Positions 17,219 through 26,591 are shown, numbered from the stretch's first letter. The stretch: DNA of 64,000 bases from Hymenobacter sp. UV11 (GCF_004684095.1 NZ_SRII01000007.1:310001-374000), one strand, 5' to 3'. Program-made: numbers and translations. Notes: generated from the letters alone by a model not told the origin.

Positions 17219-18385
17219 CTACGGCTGCACCGCCGCCAGCACCCGTTTCAGCAGCTCGTTGGGGTTGCCGTTGTGCCAGCGCCACACCACCACGATATCG
17301 TGCACCGGGTCGACCCAGATGGTATTCTGGCCCGCGCCCAGGGCGGCGTAGCTGTCCGCTGGAGCATCGGGCCAGGCTTTTTGCGCGGTGTTGAGCCACC
17401 AGAGGTAGCCGTAGTCGGGGCCAACGGGGCCGCGCGCGGTGGCCTGCGCCACCCAGCCCGGCGACACCACCTGGCGCCGGCCCCAGCGCCCACGCCGCAG
17501 CATGAGGTAGCCCAGCCGGGCCTCGTCGCGGGCGCTGATGCGCAGGCCGCCGCCCCAGCGCGTGCCGCCGCTCACTGAGGGCATTGGCAGGCCATTGACT
17601 TCGGCCACGGCGGTGGGGTAGGGCATCCACTGCCAGGTGGCGGAGGCTCCGATGGGCTGCATCACTTCGGTGCGCAGCACCTCGGGCAGCGGGCGCTGCC
17701 ACACCCGCAGCAGCGACAGCGCCAACCGGTTGATGCGCACGTCGTTGTACTCGAAGTAGGAGCCCGGCGCTTGCAGCGGGCGGGGCTTGCGCTCGCCCTG
17801 GCCAAAGGCCTCGTGGCCGATAAAATCGGCATTTTTACCCCACAGCTCACCCTGCCACTCGCTGGTTTGGCGGGCGTGGTGCTCCCAGGTAATAAGGCGG
17901 TTATGCGCCGAGTCATAGCCGCCGTCGTGCACGTAATCGGCCACCGGCTCGTGCATATCCTTGATAAGCCCCCGGTCGAGGGTAATGCCCAGAATGGTGG
18001 AGAGGTAGCTCTTGGCCACGCTGTAGGTGGGGTCGGGGCGCTCGGTATCGCCCCATTCGGCCACGATGTAGCCGTGGCGCAGCACCAGGCCGTTGGTGGC
18101 GGCGCGGCTGGTGGGCATGGGCCCGAGCAGCTTGCCAAAAATCTCCTCCTGCGTGGAGAAGTCAGGCGTCATCTGGGTGGTTTCCTGGGTTTGGGCGAAG
18201 GCCACGGCCTCGGCCAGCCGGGCCGGGTCGAGGCCTTCGGTGGCTGGGGCGTGGTGCTGCCAGCCGGCGCCGGGCGCGGGGTAGTAGGCCGCCGCTTCGG
18301 CGCGCGCGGTGGGGGTAGTGGGCGCCGCGGCGCGGGTGCAGGCGGCCAGCAGCGGCAGGGCAAGGAGCAGCGTTTTAGCAGACAT
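17219..18385 (-). CDS. Lipoprotein serine hydrolase, class C beta-lactamase fold
   Basis: Penicillin-binding-protein-like serine hydrolase of 388 residues, close to the 6-aminohexanoate-dimer hydrolase/esterase branch of the beta-lactamase class C family. The N-terminus (MSAKTLLLALPLLAACT) has a lipobox LAAC, so it should be membrane-anchored. The catalytic SxxK is SVAK at 122-125 and the YxN motif is YND in YFEYNDVRINRL. The region YAALGAGQNTIWVDP takes the place of the KTG strand. Substrate is uncertain; peptides, esters or amides are all possible. The gene sits 3 bp after the small secreted protein gene and 47 bp before the isoaspartyl peptidase, which suggests a shared peptide-related role. 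Confidence 0.88.
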   Translation of the reverse strand: MSAKTLLLALPLLAACTRAAAPTTPTARAEAAAYYPAPGAGWQHHAPATEGLDPARLAEAVAFAQTQETTQMTPDFSTQEEIFGKLLGPMPTSRAATNGLVLRHGYIVAEWGDTERPDPTYSVAKSYLSTILGITLDRGLIKDMHEPVADYVHDGGYDSAHNRLITWEHHARQTSEWQGELWGKNADFIGHEAFGQGERKPRPLQAPGSYFEYNDVRINRLALSLLRVWQRPLPEVLRTEVMQPIGASATWQWMPYPTAVAEVNGLPMPSVSGGTRWGGGLRISARDEARLGYLMLRRGRWGRRQVVSPGWVAQATARGPVGPDYGYLWWLNTAQKAWPDAPADSYAALGAGQNTIWVDPVHDIVVVWRWHNGNPNELLKRVLAAVQP

Positions 18386-18388
18386 GGG

Positions 18389-18844
18389 CTATTGACATTC
18401 CTGAAAAATGATGGCCGGCGTTTGGGCCACGACGCGGCTGCGGCCGGGCGCGGTGTTGCGGTGCAGGTAGAAATAGCAGGTGATGGGCCGGCGCAGGCGG
18501 GCATCGGCCCAAACGGCGGCCAGCGGGTAGCGAATGGTGAGCGTATCGCTGCGCCGCGTTATCTCCCGAATGCCCAGCTCCCCCTCCGAATAAGTGCGGC
18601 CGGGGGTAGTGGTCTGAAACTTAATGGAAACGGCAAAGCCATAGTCCGACTGCTCGCCCGCGGCCAGGTGGTAAGCCAGCTTGGCTTGGATAACCGTGCG
18701 GGGGGTAGGCACGGTGCAGGGCGCCTGGTTGAGGACCAGCAGCGTGATGGTGCTGGCCCCCTGGCCTAGCAGCTGCTGGCGCGCGGGGCCACCCAGCGCC
18801 AGCGCGTGGAGCAGGGCAGGGCCGCCGAGTAAGAATCTGGTCAT
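18389..18844 (-). CDS. Uncharacterised small secreted protein
   Basis: Hypothetical protein of 151 residues, not recognised. The ATG at 18844 gives a signal-peptide-like N-terminus (MTRFLLGGPALLHALALGG). The mature part is predicted to be rich in beta strands, with IQAKLAYHLAAGEQSDYGFAVSIKFQ, a run of charged and hydrophobic residues, and two or three cysteines that could form a disulfide (APCTVP, ITCYFYL, FQECQ). It is the first gene of a tight operon: its stop lies 3 bp before the serine hydrolase start, and a perfect -7 box lies upstream at 18878-18885. Confidence 0.65.
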   Translation of the reverse strand: MTRFLLGGPALLHALALGGPARQQLLGQGASTITLLVLNQAPCTVPTPRTVIQAKLAYHLAAGEQSDYGFAVSIKFQTTTPGRTYSEGELGIREITRRSDTLTIRYPLAAVWADARLRRPITCYFYLHRNTAPGRSRVVAQTPAIIFQECQ

Positions 18845-18877
18845 GGCAAGTGCGCGCAAGAACAGCTCGCGCCGGGC

Positions 18878-18885
18878 CAAATGTA
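18878..18885 (-). promoter_or_regulatory. -7 promoter box of the three-gene operon
   Basis: CAAATGTA on the plus strand is TACATTTG on the minus strand, an exact TAnnTTTG box 33 bp upstream of the ATG at 18844. It would drive the small protein, serine hydrolase and isoaspartyl peptidase genes. Confidence 0.55.
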
Positions 18886-18983
18886 CACGGCACCAAGCCT
18901 AGCCAAAAAGTGGTGGGCTGCCCGTAGCTTTCGGCTGCCGGTAGCTTTGCGGCCGCTTGTCTTACCCCCTTCCTTTTCTTCGT

Positions 18984-19202
18984 ATGAAGTCTTAGCTTTC
19001 CTGGCTGGCCACGGGCCTGCTACTGGCCACCTGCGCCACCGCCCACGCCCAGGCTACTCCCGCGCCCTACCCGCCCCCGACGCGGCCGCGGCCGCCAAAG
19101 CCGCGCAGTTTATGGGTGCGCCGGCCACCAGGGGCACTACCGGGCCGTATATCAGCTCGATAGCGATAACCCTAAGCTTATCAGCAAAACGCTGCACAAC
19201 AG
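18984..19202 (+). pseudogene. Remnant of a DsrE-family secreted protein gene
   Basis: The stretch begins with ATGAAGTCTTAG, so codon 4 is a stop, followed by a signal-peptide-like reading SWLATGLLLATCATAHAQAT. After at least one frame change, GHYRAVYQLDSDNPKLISK appears and then the match stops. That last segment is the conserved start of small secreted DsrE/DsrF-like proteins of Bacteroidota, which continue for another hundred residues absent here. It is thus a 5' fragment with a nonsense codon, a frameshift and a missing 3' half. A GGGGGTAG octamer follows at about 19223. The family assignment rests on recalled sequence similarity. Confidence 0.55.
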
Positions 19203-19321
19203 GGCACCCGTAGCCGCTGGTGGGGGGTAGGGAACACTGGTATTTGTGCGGGCAGCGGTAGATGTTGCCCCTGCATATTGCGTAGTAACGGCCAGCGGCG
19301 CGTTGCACCGCTTTCCTGTCT

Positions 19322-21874
19322 ATGCCTGGTACTACCAATCTCCCCCTCCCTACCCCCGGCTTTGTGCGCGTGCGCGGCGCCCGCGAGCACAACCTCCAAA
19401 ATATCGACGTCGATATCCCGCGCGATGCCTTAGTCGTCTTCACCGGCGTGTCGGGCTCGGGCAAGTCGAGCCTGGCGTTTGGCACGCTCTACGCCGAGGC
19501 CCAGCGGCGCTACCTGGAGTCGGTGTCGCCCTACGCACGGCGGCTTTTTCACCAATTATCGGTGCCCGAAGTCGATAGCATCGATGGGCTGCCGCCGGCC
19601 GTGGCCTTGCAGCAGCAGCGCGGCGCGCCCACCACGCGCTCGTCGGTGGGCTCGGTCACCACGCTCTCCAACCTCGTGCGGATGCTCTACTCGCGGGCCG
19701 GCGACTACCCCAAAGGCCAGGGCATTATCTACGCCGAAGGCTTTTCGGCTAATACGCCCGAGGGTGCCTGCCCGCGCTGCCACGGCCTGGGCCGGGTATA
19801 TGAAGTAACCGAAGACTCGATGGTGCCCGACCCCTCGCTCACCATCCGCGAGCGGGCCATTGCGGCCTGGCCCCAGGCCTGGGGCGGCCAGAACCAGCGC
19901 GATATTTTAGTCACGCTGGGCTACGACGTGGACCGCCCCTGGCGCGACCTGCCCCAAAAGGAGCGCGACTGGATTCTCTTCACCGACGAGCAGCCCGTGG
20001 TGCCCGTGTACCCCGGCTACTCGCCCGCCGAAACCCAGCGGGCGCTGAAAAGAAAAGAGCAGCCCAACTACATGGGTACCTTTTCGAGCGTCCGGCGACA
20101 CGTGCTGTATACATTTGGAAACACCCAAAGCGCGCTCATGAAAAAGCGCGTATTGCAGTACATGCTGAGCCAGGAATGCCCGCTTTGCCACGGCAAGCGC
20201 CTGCGCCCCGAGTCGCTGAGCGTCACCTTCGCCGGCCTTGATATTGCCGACCTGGCGCGCCTACCCCTCCAGCAGGTGGCGGCCCGGCTGCGCCCCTTTG
20301 CGGAGGGCACGGCCACCGCCCAAAAGCACGACGCGGCCCATCCCGAGCAGGCCGAAGTGACGCGCCGCATCACTCAGGACCTGTGCGCCCGCCTCGCAGT
20401 ACTGCTCGACCTGGGCCTCGGCTACCTGGCCCTGGAGCGTAGCACGCCCACGCTCTCGCCCGGCGAATTACAGCGCCTGCGGCTAGCTACTCAGCTCTAT
20501 TCCAATTTGTTCGGCGTAGTATATGTGCTCGATGAGCCCTCGGCTGGCCTGCACCCCTCCGATACCCAGGCGCTGCTGAAAGCGCTCGACAGCCTCAAAA
20601 GAGCCGGTAATTCACTTTTCGTAGTGGAGCACAACCTCGACGTGGTGCGCCGCGCCGACTGGCTCGTAGATGTAGGCCCCGCCGCCGGCGAGCAAGGCGG
20701 CCAGATTCTCTACAGCGGCCCGCCCGCCGGCCTGGCCGACGTGGCCGAGTCCCAAACCCGCAAATTCCTGCTCGACCAAGCTGCCCTATCCCCCCGCACC
20801 CCGCGTAAGCCGGCGGGCTGGCTGCAGCTGGCCGGCGCCACCCGCCACAACCTGCGCGGCCTCGATGCTACATTTCCACTAGGGGTGTTTACAACTGTAA
20901 CGGGTGTGTCGGGCTCGGGTAAGTCAACACTTGTTAGCCAGGTATTGATAGAATTGGTAAGCGAAGCGCTGGGGATGGGCCGCGACGAAGCCGAAGCCAG
21001 TGTGGGCGAAACCGCCGAAGAAATCCTCGACCTGGCCGAACAGGGCGCGGCTGCCGAAGGCAGAATTACAGCCGGACTCGACTTGGTGAAGCGCCTGGTG
21101 CGCGTGGACCAGCAGCCCATTGGCCGCACGCCGCGCTCCAATATGGCTACCTACACCGGCCTGTTTGACCACGTGCGCAAGCTCTTCGCGGCCACGCCCG
21201 AGGCCCGAAAACGGCGCTACGACGCCGGCCGCTTCTCCTTCAACGTGGCCAAGGGCCGCTGCGAAACCTGCCAGGGCGAGGGCTTCGTGATGGTCGAGCT
21301 GCTGTTTTTGCCCAGCGTGTATTCGCCCTGCCCCACCTGCCACGGCGCGCGCTACAATGCCAAAACCCTCGAAATCACTTACCAGGGCAAGAACGTGGCC
21401 GACGTGCTGCGCCTGACCGTGGACGAGGCCTGGGCTTTTTTCGAAGACGAGCCCAGCGTGCGCCGCGCCCTCACCGTGCTGCGCGACGTGGGCCTGGGCT
21501 ACCTGCGCCTCGGCCAGTCGGCCACCGAGCTCAGCGGCGGCGAGGCCCAGCGCATCAAGCTCGCCACTGAGTTGCAGCGCCAGGCCCGCGCCCACACCCT
21601 CTACGTGCTCGACGAGCCCACCACCGGCCTGCACCCCGCCGACGTCGAAAAGCTCCTCACCCAGCTCAACGGTCTGGTCGAGGGCGGCCACTCGGTGTTG
21701 GTAGTGGAGCACGATATGCGCGTGGTGGCCGGCTCCGACTGGGTTATCGACGTGGGCCCCGGCGCCGGCGACGAAGGCGGCCGCATCGTGGCCGCCGGTC
21801 CGCCCGCCGAAGTAGCGCAATCCAAAGCCAGCCGCACCGCCCCCTACCTAGCTAGCTTCCTGGCGGGGGGGTAG
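19322..21874 (+). CDS. UvrA-like excinuclease ABC subunit A, short class (UvrA2)
   Basis: ABC-type DNA-damage recognition ATPase of 850 residues, shorter than UvrA1 (about 940). Both ABC modules are present: Walker A GVSGSGKSS near residue 45 and GVSGSGKST in the second half, signature motifs LSPGELQRLRLA and LSGGEAQRIKLA, and Walker B YVLDEPSAGLHP and YVLDEPTTGLHP. Two zinc-finger CxxC pairs are visible (ACPRCHGLG with ECPLCHGKR, and RCETCQGEG with PCPTCHGAR). The reduced length fits class II UvrA, which lacks the UvrB-binding insertion and in some bacteria aids tolerance to DNA-binding drugs. A canonical uvrA is expected elsewhere in the genome. No uvrB is adjacent. The stop codon TAG lies inside a GGGGGTAG octamer. 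Confidence 0.93.
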   Translation: MPGTTNLPLPTPGFVRVRGAREHNLQNIDVDIPRDALVVFTGVSGSGKSSLAFGTLYAEAQRRYLESVSPYARRLFHQLSVPEVDSIDGLPPAVALQQQRGAPTTRSSVGSVTTLSNLVRMLYSRAGDYPKGQGIIYAEGFSANTPEGACPRCHGLGRVYEVTEDSMVPDPSLTIRERAIAAWPQAWGGQNQRDILVTLGYDVDRPWRDLPQKERDWILFTDEQPVVPVYPGYSPAETQRALKRKEQPNYMGTFSSVRRHVLYTFGNTQSALMKKRVLQYMLSQECPLCHGKRLRPESLSVTFAGLDIADLARLPLQQVAARLRPFAEGTATAQKHDAAHPEQAEVTRRITQDLCARLAVLLDLGLGYLALERSTPTLSPGELQRLRLATQLYSNLFGVVYVLDEPSAGLHPSDTQALLKALDSLKRAGNSLFVVEHNLDVVRRADWLVDVGPAAGEQGGQILYSGPPAGLADVAESQTRKFLLDQAALSPRTPRKPAGWLQLAGATRHNLRGLDATFPLGVFTTVTGVSGSGKSTLVSQVLIELVSEALGMGRDEAEASVGETAEEILDLAEQGAAAEGRITAGLDLVKRLVRVDQQPIGRTPRSNMATYTGLFDHVRKLFAATPEARKRRYDAGRFSFNVAKGRCETCQGEGFVMVELLFLPSVYSPCPTCHGARYNAKTLEITYQGKNVADVLRLTVDEAWAFFEDEPSVRRALTVLRDVGLGYLRLGQSATELSGGEAQRIKLATELQRQARAHTLYVLDEPTTGLHPADVEKLLTQLNGLVEGGHSVLVVEHDMRVVAGSDWVIDVGPGAGDEGGRIVAAGPPAEVAQSKASRTAPYLASFLAGG

Positions 21875-21900
21875 GGGTATATCCCGCCAAGGTTAGGATG

Positions 21901-22000
21901 GTAGCGACGCGACCCTTCGCGTCTCGGTGCCCGCGCCAGTTGGGCTCCTTCGTTCGAGTGTCATCGTTCAACGGCGAGACGCGAAGGGTCGCGTTGCTAC
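21901..22000. repeat. Hairpin repeat between uvrA2 and the DUF6493 gene
   Basis: Arms 21901-21926 and 21975-22000 (26 bp) are reverse complements with one mismatch. The loop contains TCGTTCAACGG (about 21964-21974), as in the repeats at 6309 and 16059. The right arm supplies the TAG stop of the DUF6493 gene. It could also act as a transcription barrier between the convergent genes. Confidence 0.9.
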
Positions 22001-25000
22001 ACGGGCTGCCGTAAGCTGGCCGTAATCTTCTTGAGCGTAGCCGTTTGGCTCCAGTCAGCCAAGCGGCCTTGCACAGCCGGCGGCACCGCCCGGCCGGTGC
22101 GGGCCACGAGGTCGGCGTAGGCTTCGAGCAGCTTGCGCAGGTTGCGGGGGGGGAGGGCCGGCAGCTCGGGCAGCAAGACATCGAGCGTTTGGCGCAGGGC
22201 ATCATCTGCTTCGGGCGAGATGGCGCGGAGCTGGGGCAACGCATCGGCCAAGCGCGCTACCGGGGCGTAATCGGCGGCTAGCAGCTGGCCCAACGCCCGG
22301 CCCAGCGCGGTCGGCACGAGGCGCTGATGGACTACGGCAGCAAGCAAAACCTCTTGGGCCAGCGCCCGGCAGGTGGGGGCGTAGTGCACTAGGCCCACGG
22401 CCAGCAGCAAGGAGGCGGGCTCATCGAGCGCCGTCCCCGGCAGCAATAGGCCGTGTAGAGCCTGGGTAAGGATATCGCGGCTGGTAGCATCGGCTTCATT
22501 GCGTACGGCGGCCACCCGCAAGGCGTGCCACTGCAGCGGGGCTGGGTAGTGAGGCAGCAGCGCCTGCAAAAATGGATATTCGAAAGCCAATGCCAACTGG
22601 TGCCAGTAGGGTTGCTGAGTCAGCAACTGTGTAGCGTGGGCCGAATACAGCAGTAGGCTATTGGGCAGGGCGCCGGGCGCACCGGCTGGTAGCAGGCGCA
22701 GTTTCGTCCAGCGCTCCGTGATGGTAGGCTGGCCGGGCTTCCACTTGTCAACGTAGGATTTAGCCTGCGCCTGCAATTCCCAGCGGGGCTGCCACGGCTG
22801 CACTACGCCAGGGCAGGCATTTGGTGTCAGGCCAGTTAGCTCTGGAAAATTGCCCTCCGGATATTTGGTGCGGGCGGCCACGGCCCATAGCCAGGGTAGG
22901 GCCTCCGTGATGGAGCTTGGTAGCGCCACTGCGCCCGGCAGCAAGCGCGCCAGCCGTTCGGTAAATTGCCGAAGCAGGGATTTTGGGTTGCCCACCGTGG
23001 CCGGCAGCGCCGCCGCATCCGGGCTCAGCAGCCAGTGCAGAAGCTCGCGTAGGCCCTCGTGGCGCAGTTCAGGGAGCTTGGTGAGTGCCGCCTCGGCTTC
23101 GGCGGGGTAGGCGTGGGCAGTGCGGGCCAAGGCCACCACCAGGTCGGCGGCATTGGGTTCCTGCTGGGCTTGCTCATAAGCTAATAGGCGGATTATTAAA
23201 GCAGTAGGTGTTACCCAATAAGGTGCGTGGCTGGGTGTGCTCAGTAGGGGCAGGCTTATGCCCCGGTGCAACAACTCTTCGGCAAAGCTGAGGCGCTGCT
23301 GTTCCAGCGTCACCAGCGGGTCGCTAGCCAGGTGGCGGCCAAGCAGCGGCACTTTGGCTACGCGCAACCGCCGAAACCCCGCGTGCCAGCTCAGCAGCAG
23401 TGCTTCAGCCAACCCGGCGTGCCCCTGCGTCGAGTTGCCCGCCAAAATAGCCTCGGCCTGCGCCCCGCTCTTACCCTGCAAAAACGGCAGCGCCTGCACC
23501 AGATACGGCTCCAGCTGCGCCGCGTAGCCTTCGGGCAATTGCTCGTGCAGCCGCAGCAGGCCATCGAGCCAGCGCTCCAGAGCGGCGGGGGCGTCGTGGC
23601 GCAGCACCTGGCCGGTGAGGAACAGCAGCTCGTGCCAGTCGGCTACCGGCGCGATGGCCGTGGCGGGCGAAATATCCGGCACGAACTGCGTCCGCGGGGC
23701 ATAAGCTGCAGGGGCGTCGGCGGCGGGCGCGGGGGTAGGGGCCGCCAGCCAGGGCGCCAGCGCGGTGCGGGCGGCGGCGCCCAGCAGCTCGGCCTGGTCG
23801 GCCAGCGTGGCGAGGGTTTCGGTCGTGTCGGCGGGGGGTAGGAGCGGCTTTTTGGCGGCCAGCAGGTCGGCCAGGCCTTTGGCGGCGCGCTCCTGCACGG
23901 TGGCGTCGGGGTGGGCGAGGGCGGCGGCCAGCAGCCGGGCCACGGCGGGCGCGTGGGCGGCATCCTGCCTGGGTAGCTTGGCCAGGCCGGCGAGCAGCGT
24001 TTTGAGGCCGGTTTTGAGGTCGGGCCGCAGCAGCAGGGTATCGGCGTAGTGCAGCAACGGAGCCAGGGCAAACCCCGGCTCCGGCCATACGTCTTTGAGT
24101 TGCTCGATGGCAAGATTGACCACCAGCGGCAGCGGGTGAGCCAGCAGCTCCGTCAGCTCGGCCTGGCGGGCCAGGCGCTCGGCCCGCGTGGGCTGCAGGC
24201 TCACAAACAGCTCCTTAAACCACGTCAGCAGCGGGCGGCGAAAGTCGCGGCGCAGCGCCAGCAGGCACCGCGTGAGGATATCGGCGCGGTCGAGGTGGTG
24301 GGTGGCGGTGAGGCGAGCAAGCATCTCGTGCCACGTAATCCATTTTCTATCTATGTGGTCTACAGTTTGGGCAAATCCCCAATTAATTTCCGTGTCAAAC
24401 TCAAAAAAATACGGAACACTTCGTTCGAGCAAATCTTTATTGCGCTTAATACGCTCAAGAATAAGGTCTTCAATGGCAGGTAATAACTCGCCTTCACGGA
24501 GCCAGGGAAAGAATTTAGTGAGTTGAGTTAGGTCTGTCAGCTGGCTATTGGTAAGCTTAACTCCCGCTTTTAAGTAGCCATGTAATTGCCATAGTGTATT
24601 GGCCTCTTTGCCATAATTAGACAACTCTGTAACGCCTGACAGGGCTAACAGCTTGGCGGTTGGTACAATGAGCGCACTTGATTCTAACTTCAGTAAAAAG
24701 TCAAAATTCAAGCTTCTTAAGGAGCGACTATCCGCAGTATTGCCTAGCCAAGTATCCAGCCATTCGGGCCGCCGGTGAACCAGCAGTTGGCAAGCATAAT
24801 CCGTTAGCTCATTGAGTGGCAAGAACCCACTTGTAGAAGTAGAAACCGATGGCCGACTTAGTACCCATAAGCTGTTGGCAAAAGGCGGTGCCAAGGCTTC
24901 TTTTTTAGAGTAAGTCGCCAAGCGTGTTAAAAAAAATAAAGATTGCTGTAACTGAGTTGGGCCTTTCTCCCAATGTTGTTCCCCTTTCTGCCTAATATCT

Positions 25001-25140
25001 TCTAGCTCGCTTGCCAGGGTTTGAACCCGTTTGCGGATAGCTACTATTCCTTGTTTGTCAAGCGCTAACAGAAAGGGTACTAATTCTGCTGCGCTTTGAT
25101 GGAGGATGATTTGCTCAAAAATTTCGACAGTAGGTAGCAT
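21997..25140 (-). CDS. Large helical-repeat protein, DUF6493 family
   Basis: Protein of 1047 residues with no signal peptide or membrane segment. It is built of many amphipathic helices of HEAT/armadillo-like appearance (for example LPLVVNLAIEQLKDVWPEP, LAAALAHPDATVQERAAKGLADLLA). I assign it to the DUF6493 family of Bacteroidota, whose members usually sit next to a SWIM zinc-finger gene, as here (54 bp downstream of it on the same strand). No enzyme motif is visible. The arrangement recalls the E. coli yeh cluster, where a SWIM protein (YehQ) accompanies a giant helical protein (YehI), a MoxR-type AAA ATPase and a VWA protein. The latter two are absent here. The first about 270 codons (24330-25140) are much more AT-rich than the remainder, so the gene looks mosaic. 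Confidence 0.8.
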   Translation of the reverse strand: MLPTVEIFEQIILHQSAAELVPFLLALDKQGIVAIRKRVQTLASELEDIRQKGEQHWEKGPTQLQQSLFFLTRLATYSKKEALAPPFANSLWVLSRPSVSTSTSGFLPLNELTDYACQLLVHRRPEWLDTWLGNTADSRSLRSLNFDFLLKLESSALIVPTAKLLALSGVTELSNYGKEANTLWQLHGYLKAGVKLTNSQLTDLTQLTKFFPWLREGELLPAIEDLILERIKRNKDLLERSVPYFFEFDTEINWGFAQTVDHIDRKWITWHEMLARLTATHHLDRADILTRCLLALRRDFRRPLLTWFKELFVSLQPTRAERLARQAELTELLAHPLPLVVNLAIEQLKDVWPEPGFALAPLLHYADTLLLRPDLKTGLKTLLAGLAKLPRQDAAHAPAVARLLAAALAHPDATVQERAAKGLADLLAAKKPLLPPADTTETLATLADQAELLGAAARTALAPWLAAPTPAPAADAPAAYAPRTQFVPDISPATAIAPVADWHELLFLTGQVLRHDAPAALERWLDGLLRLHEQLPEGYAAQLEPYLVQALPFLQGKSGAQAEAILAGNSTQGHAGLAEALLLSWHAGFRRLRVAKVPLLGRHLASDPLVTLEQQRLSFAEELLHRGISLPLLSTPSHAPYWVTPTALIIRLLAYEQAQQEPNAADLVVALARTAHAYPAEAEAALTKLPELRHEGLRELLHWLLSPDAAALPATVGNPKSLLRQFTERLARLLPGAVALPSSITEALPWLWAVAARTKYPEGNFPELTGLTPNACPGVVQPWQPRWELQAQAKSYVDKWKPGQPTITERWTKLRLLPAGAPGALPNSLLLYSAHATQLLTQQPYWHQLALAFEYPFLQALLPHYPAPLQWHALRVAAVRNEADATSRDILTQALHGLLLPGTALDEPASLLLAVGLVHYAPTCRALAQEVLLAAVVHQRLVPTALGRALGQLLAADYAPVARLADALPQLRAISPEADDALRQTLDVLLPELPALPPRNLRKLLEAYADLVARTGRAVPPAVQGRLADWSQTATLKKITASLRQPV

Positions 25141-25194
25141 TTTTATAATTAATAATATTCTGTCTGTTAGTGAAATATGATTGTGATTTCCTCC

Positions 25195-26535
25195 TTACCC
25201 AAACCGCAGCTGCGCGGCCAACACGTGCTTGCACAACCCGCGCTGGCCCTGGTGTGCGGTAAACCACTGGCAGGTGCAGCGCGGGGGCTCGGGGCCGCCC
25301 ACCAGCACGGTGTGCCACACGTCGGTGCCGCGCACGCGGGCCTCGGTGCGGCCGCTAGGGCCCACGCCCACCAGCTGCACCTCGTCGGGCGCGGCGAGTA
25401 GGGCGCGGGCGTTTTTGAGGCGCGGGTTGAGCTGCAAGATGCGGTCGGTGCGGAAGGGCAGGCGGCGGTAGAAATACTGATTTTCCGTAAGGTCGAAGCC
25501 CAGCAGGCCCATGGCCGAGAGGCTGGCGCAGAGCCGTGCCACGGTATCGGGCGCCAGGTCGTGGGCCAGCCCGAACAAGGTCGGGTTGAAGGCTTCGTTG
25601 GCCCGAAACAGGTAGTTGGCTCCCGCCAGCCACTCGGCGGGCAGCTCGTTGAGCAGCTCTCTCAGTTGGGTTCCCTCACCCGAAAAGCCCCGGTTGGCCG
25701 CCGCCGACAGCGCCAGCAGAAACTCGTGGCCGCCCCCTAGCTCCAGCACTACGGCGCTGGCCTGGCCGTCGGGGGTAGCGTAGAGGCGGGCGGCCTGGGC
25801 CAGCGGCAGCAGGCCGTCGAGCAGGCGCAGGCGGTGCGCGCCGCCCACCCGCATGGCCCCCGGCGCCGGCACCAGCCCAAAATGCGGCCGCGCCCCGCGC
25901 AGTGTGAGGAACATATCAGCCTTAGCCGCGCCGGCCGGCAGGCTGTGCAGCAGCTGGGCCGCCTGGGCGCGGCCGAGGCGCAGGCGCTCCTCCATCTGAG
26001 CCAGGTAGCCCTGGGCGGCGGTAAGGCCCTTGAGCCAGCGCAGGGGTAGGGCCACCTTGCGCTCGGTGACGGTGCCGGTGGCGCGGGTCAGGGCCACGGC
26101 CTGCTGGCCCACGGCCAGGCCCACCGGCTCGTGGCGGCCAATGCGGGCCAGCGCATTCACCATCGGCTCGTTGAAATCGACGTTGGTGGTACCGCTGGCC
26201 ACAAACTCGCCGTCGAGCGCGGCCGGTCCCAGGTCGAGGCGGGCGTACACGCCGTTGCACGACGAAAACGCCTCGAAGCGCAGCTGCCCCGCACCGGCCG
26301 TCACGATAGGGTCGCGCAGCACCGCGCCCAGCGGCACGAACCGCGCGGCCACCACTTTGGCTAATGTGCTTAGTCCCCGCGCCGCCAGCCACGCGTCGCG
26401 TAGCTGCCCCCGAAAAAAGCAAGCCGCGCCGCCGGCCGGTGCCTCTTCGGCATAAGCTGCGAGTTGCAGCGAATTACCAGCAGCAGTAGCCAGTAGGGCC
26501 GATGGCTGGGCGTAGGCGTAGGTTATTTCTGACAT
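25195..26535 (-). CDS. SWIM zinc-finger protein
   Basis: Protein of 446 residues. The C-terminus carries a complete SWIM motif, CxCx12CxH (CTCQWFTAHQGQRGLCKHVLA region), which binds zinc and DNA, RNA or protein. The N-terminal three quarters are uncharacterised mixed alpha/beta sequence, with conserved-looking segments SSCNGVYARLDLG, GTTNVDFNEPM and GKGLTAAQGYLAQMEERL-like helices. It is immediately upstream of the DUF6493 gene and probably co-transcribed (54-bp gap). By analogy with yehQ-type clusters the pair may form an NTPase-linked stress or conflict module, but its ATPase partners are not in the window. A near-consensus -7 box lies at 26592-26599. Confidence 0.85.
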   Translation of the reverse strand: MSEITYAYAQPSALLATAAGNSLQLAAYAEEAPAGGAACFFRGQLRDAWLAARGLSTLAKVVAARFVPLGAVLRDPIVTAGAGQLRFEAFSSCNGVYARLDLGPAALDGEFVASGTTNVDFNEPMVNALARIGRHEPVGLAVGQQAVALTRATGTVTERKVALPLRWLKGLTAAQGYLAQMEERLRLGRAQAAQLLHSLPAGAAKADMFLTLRGARPHFGLVPAPGAMRVGGAHRLRLLDGLLPLAQAARLYATPDGQASAVVLELGGGHEFLLALSAAANRGFSGEGTQLRELLNELPAEWLAGANYLFRANEAFNPTLFGLAHDLAPDTVARLCASLSAMGLLGFDLTENQYFYRRLPFRTDRILQLNPRLKNARALLAAPDEVQLVGVGPSGRTEARVRGTDVWHTVLVGGPEPPRCTCQWFTAHQGQRGLCKHVLAAQLRFG

Positions 26536-26591
26536 AGCTCAGAAAGGAGGAAGAGGTAGATGGGGTAGGGAAGTATGCCGTTTTGGTTTGG

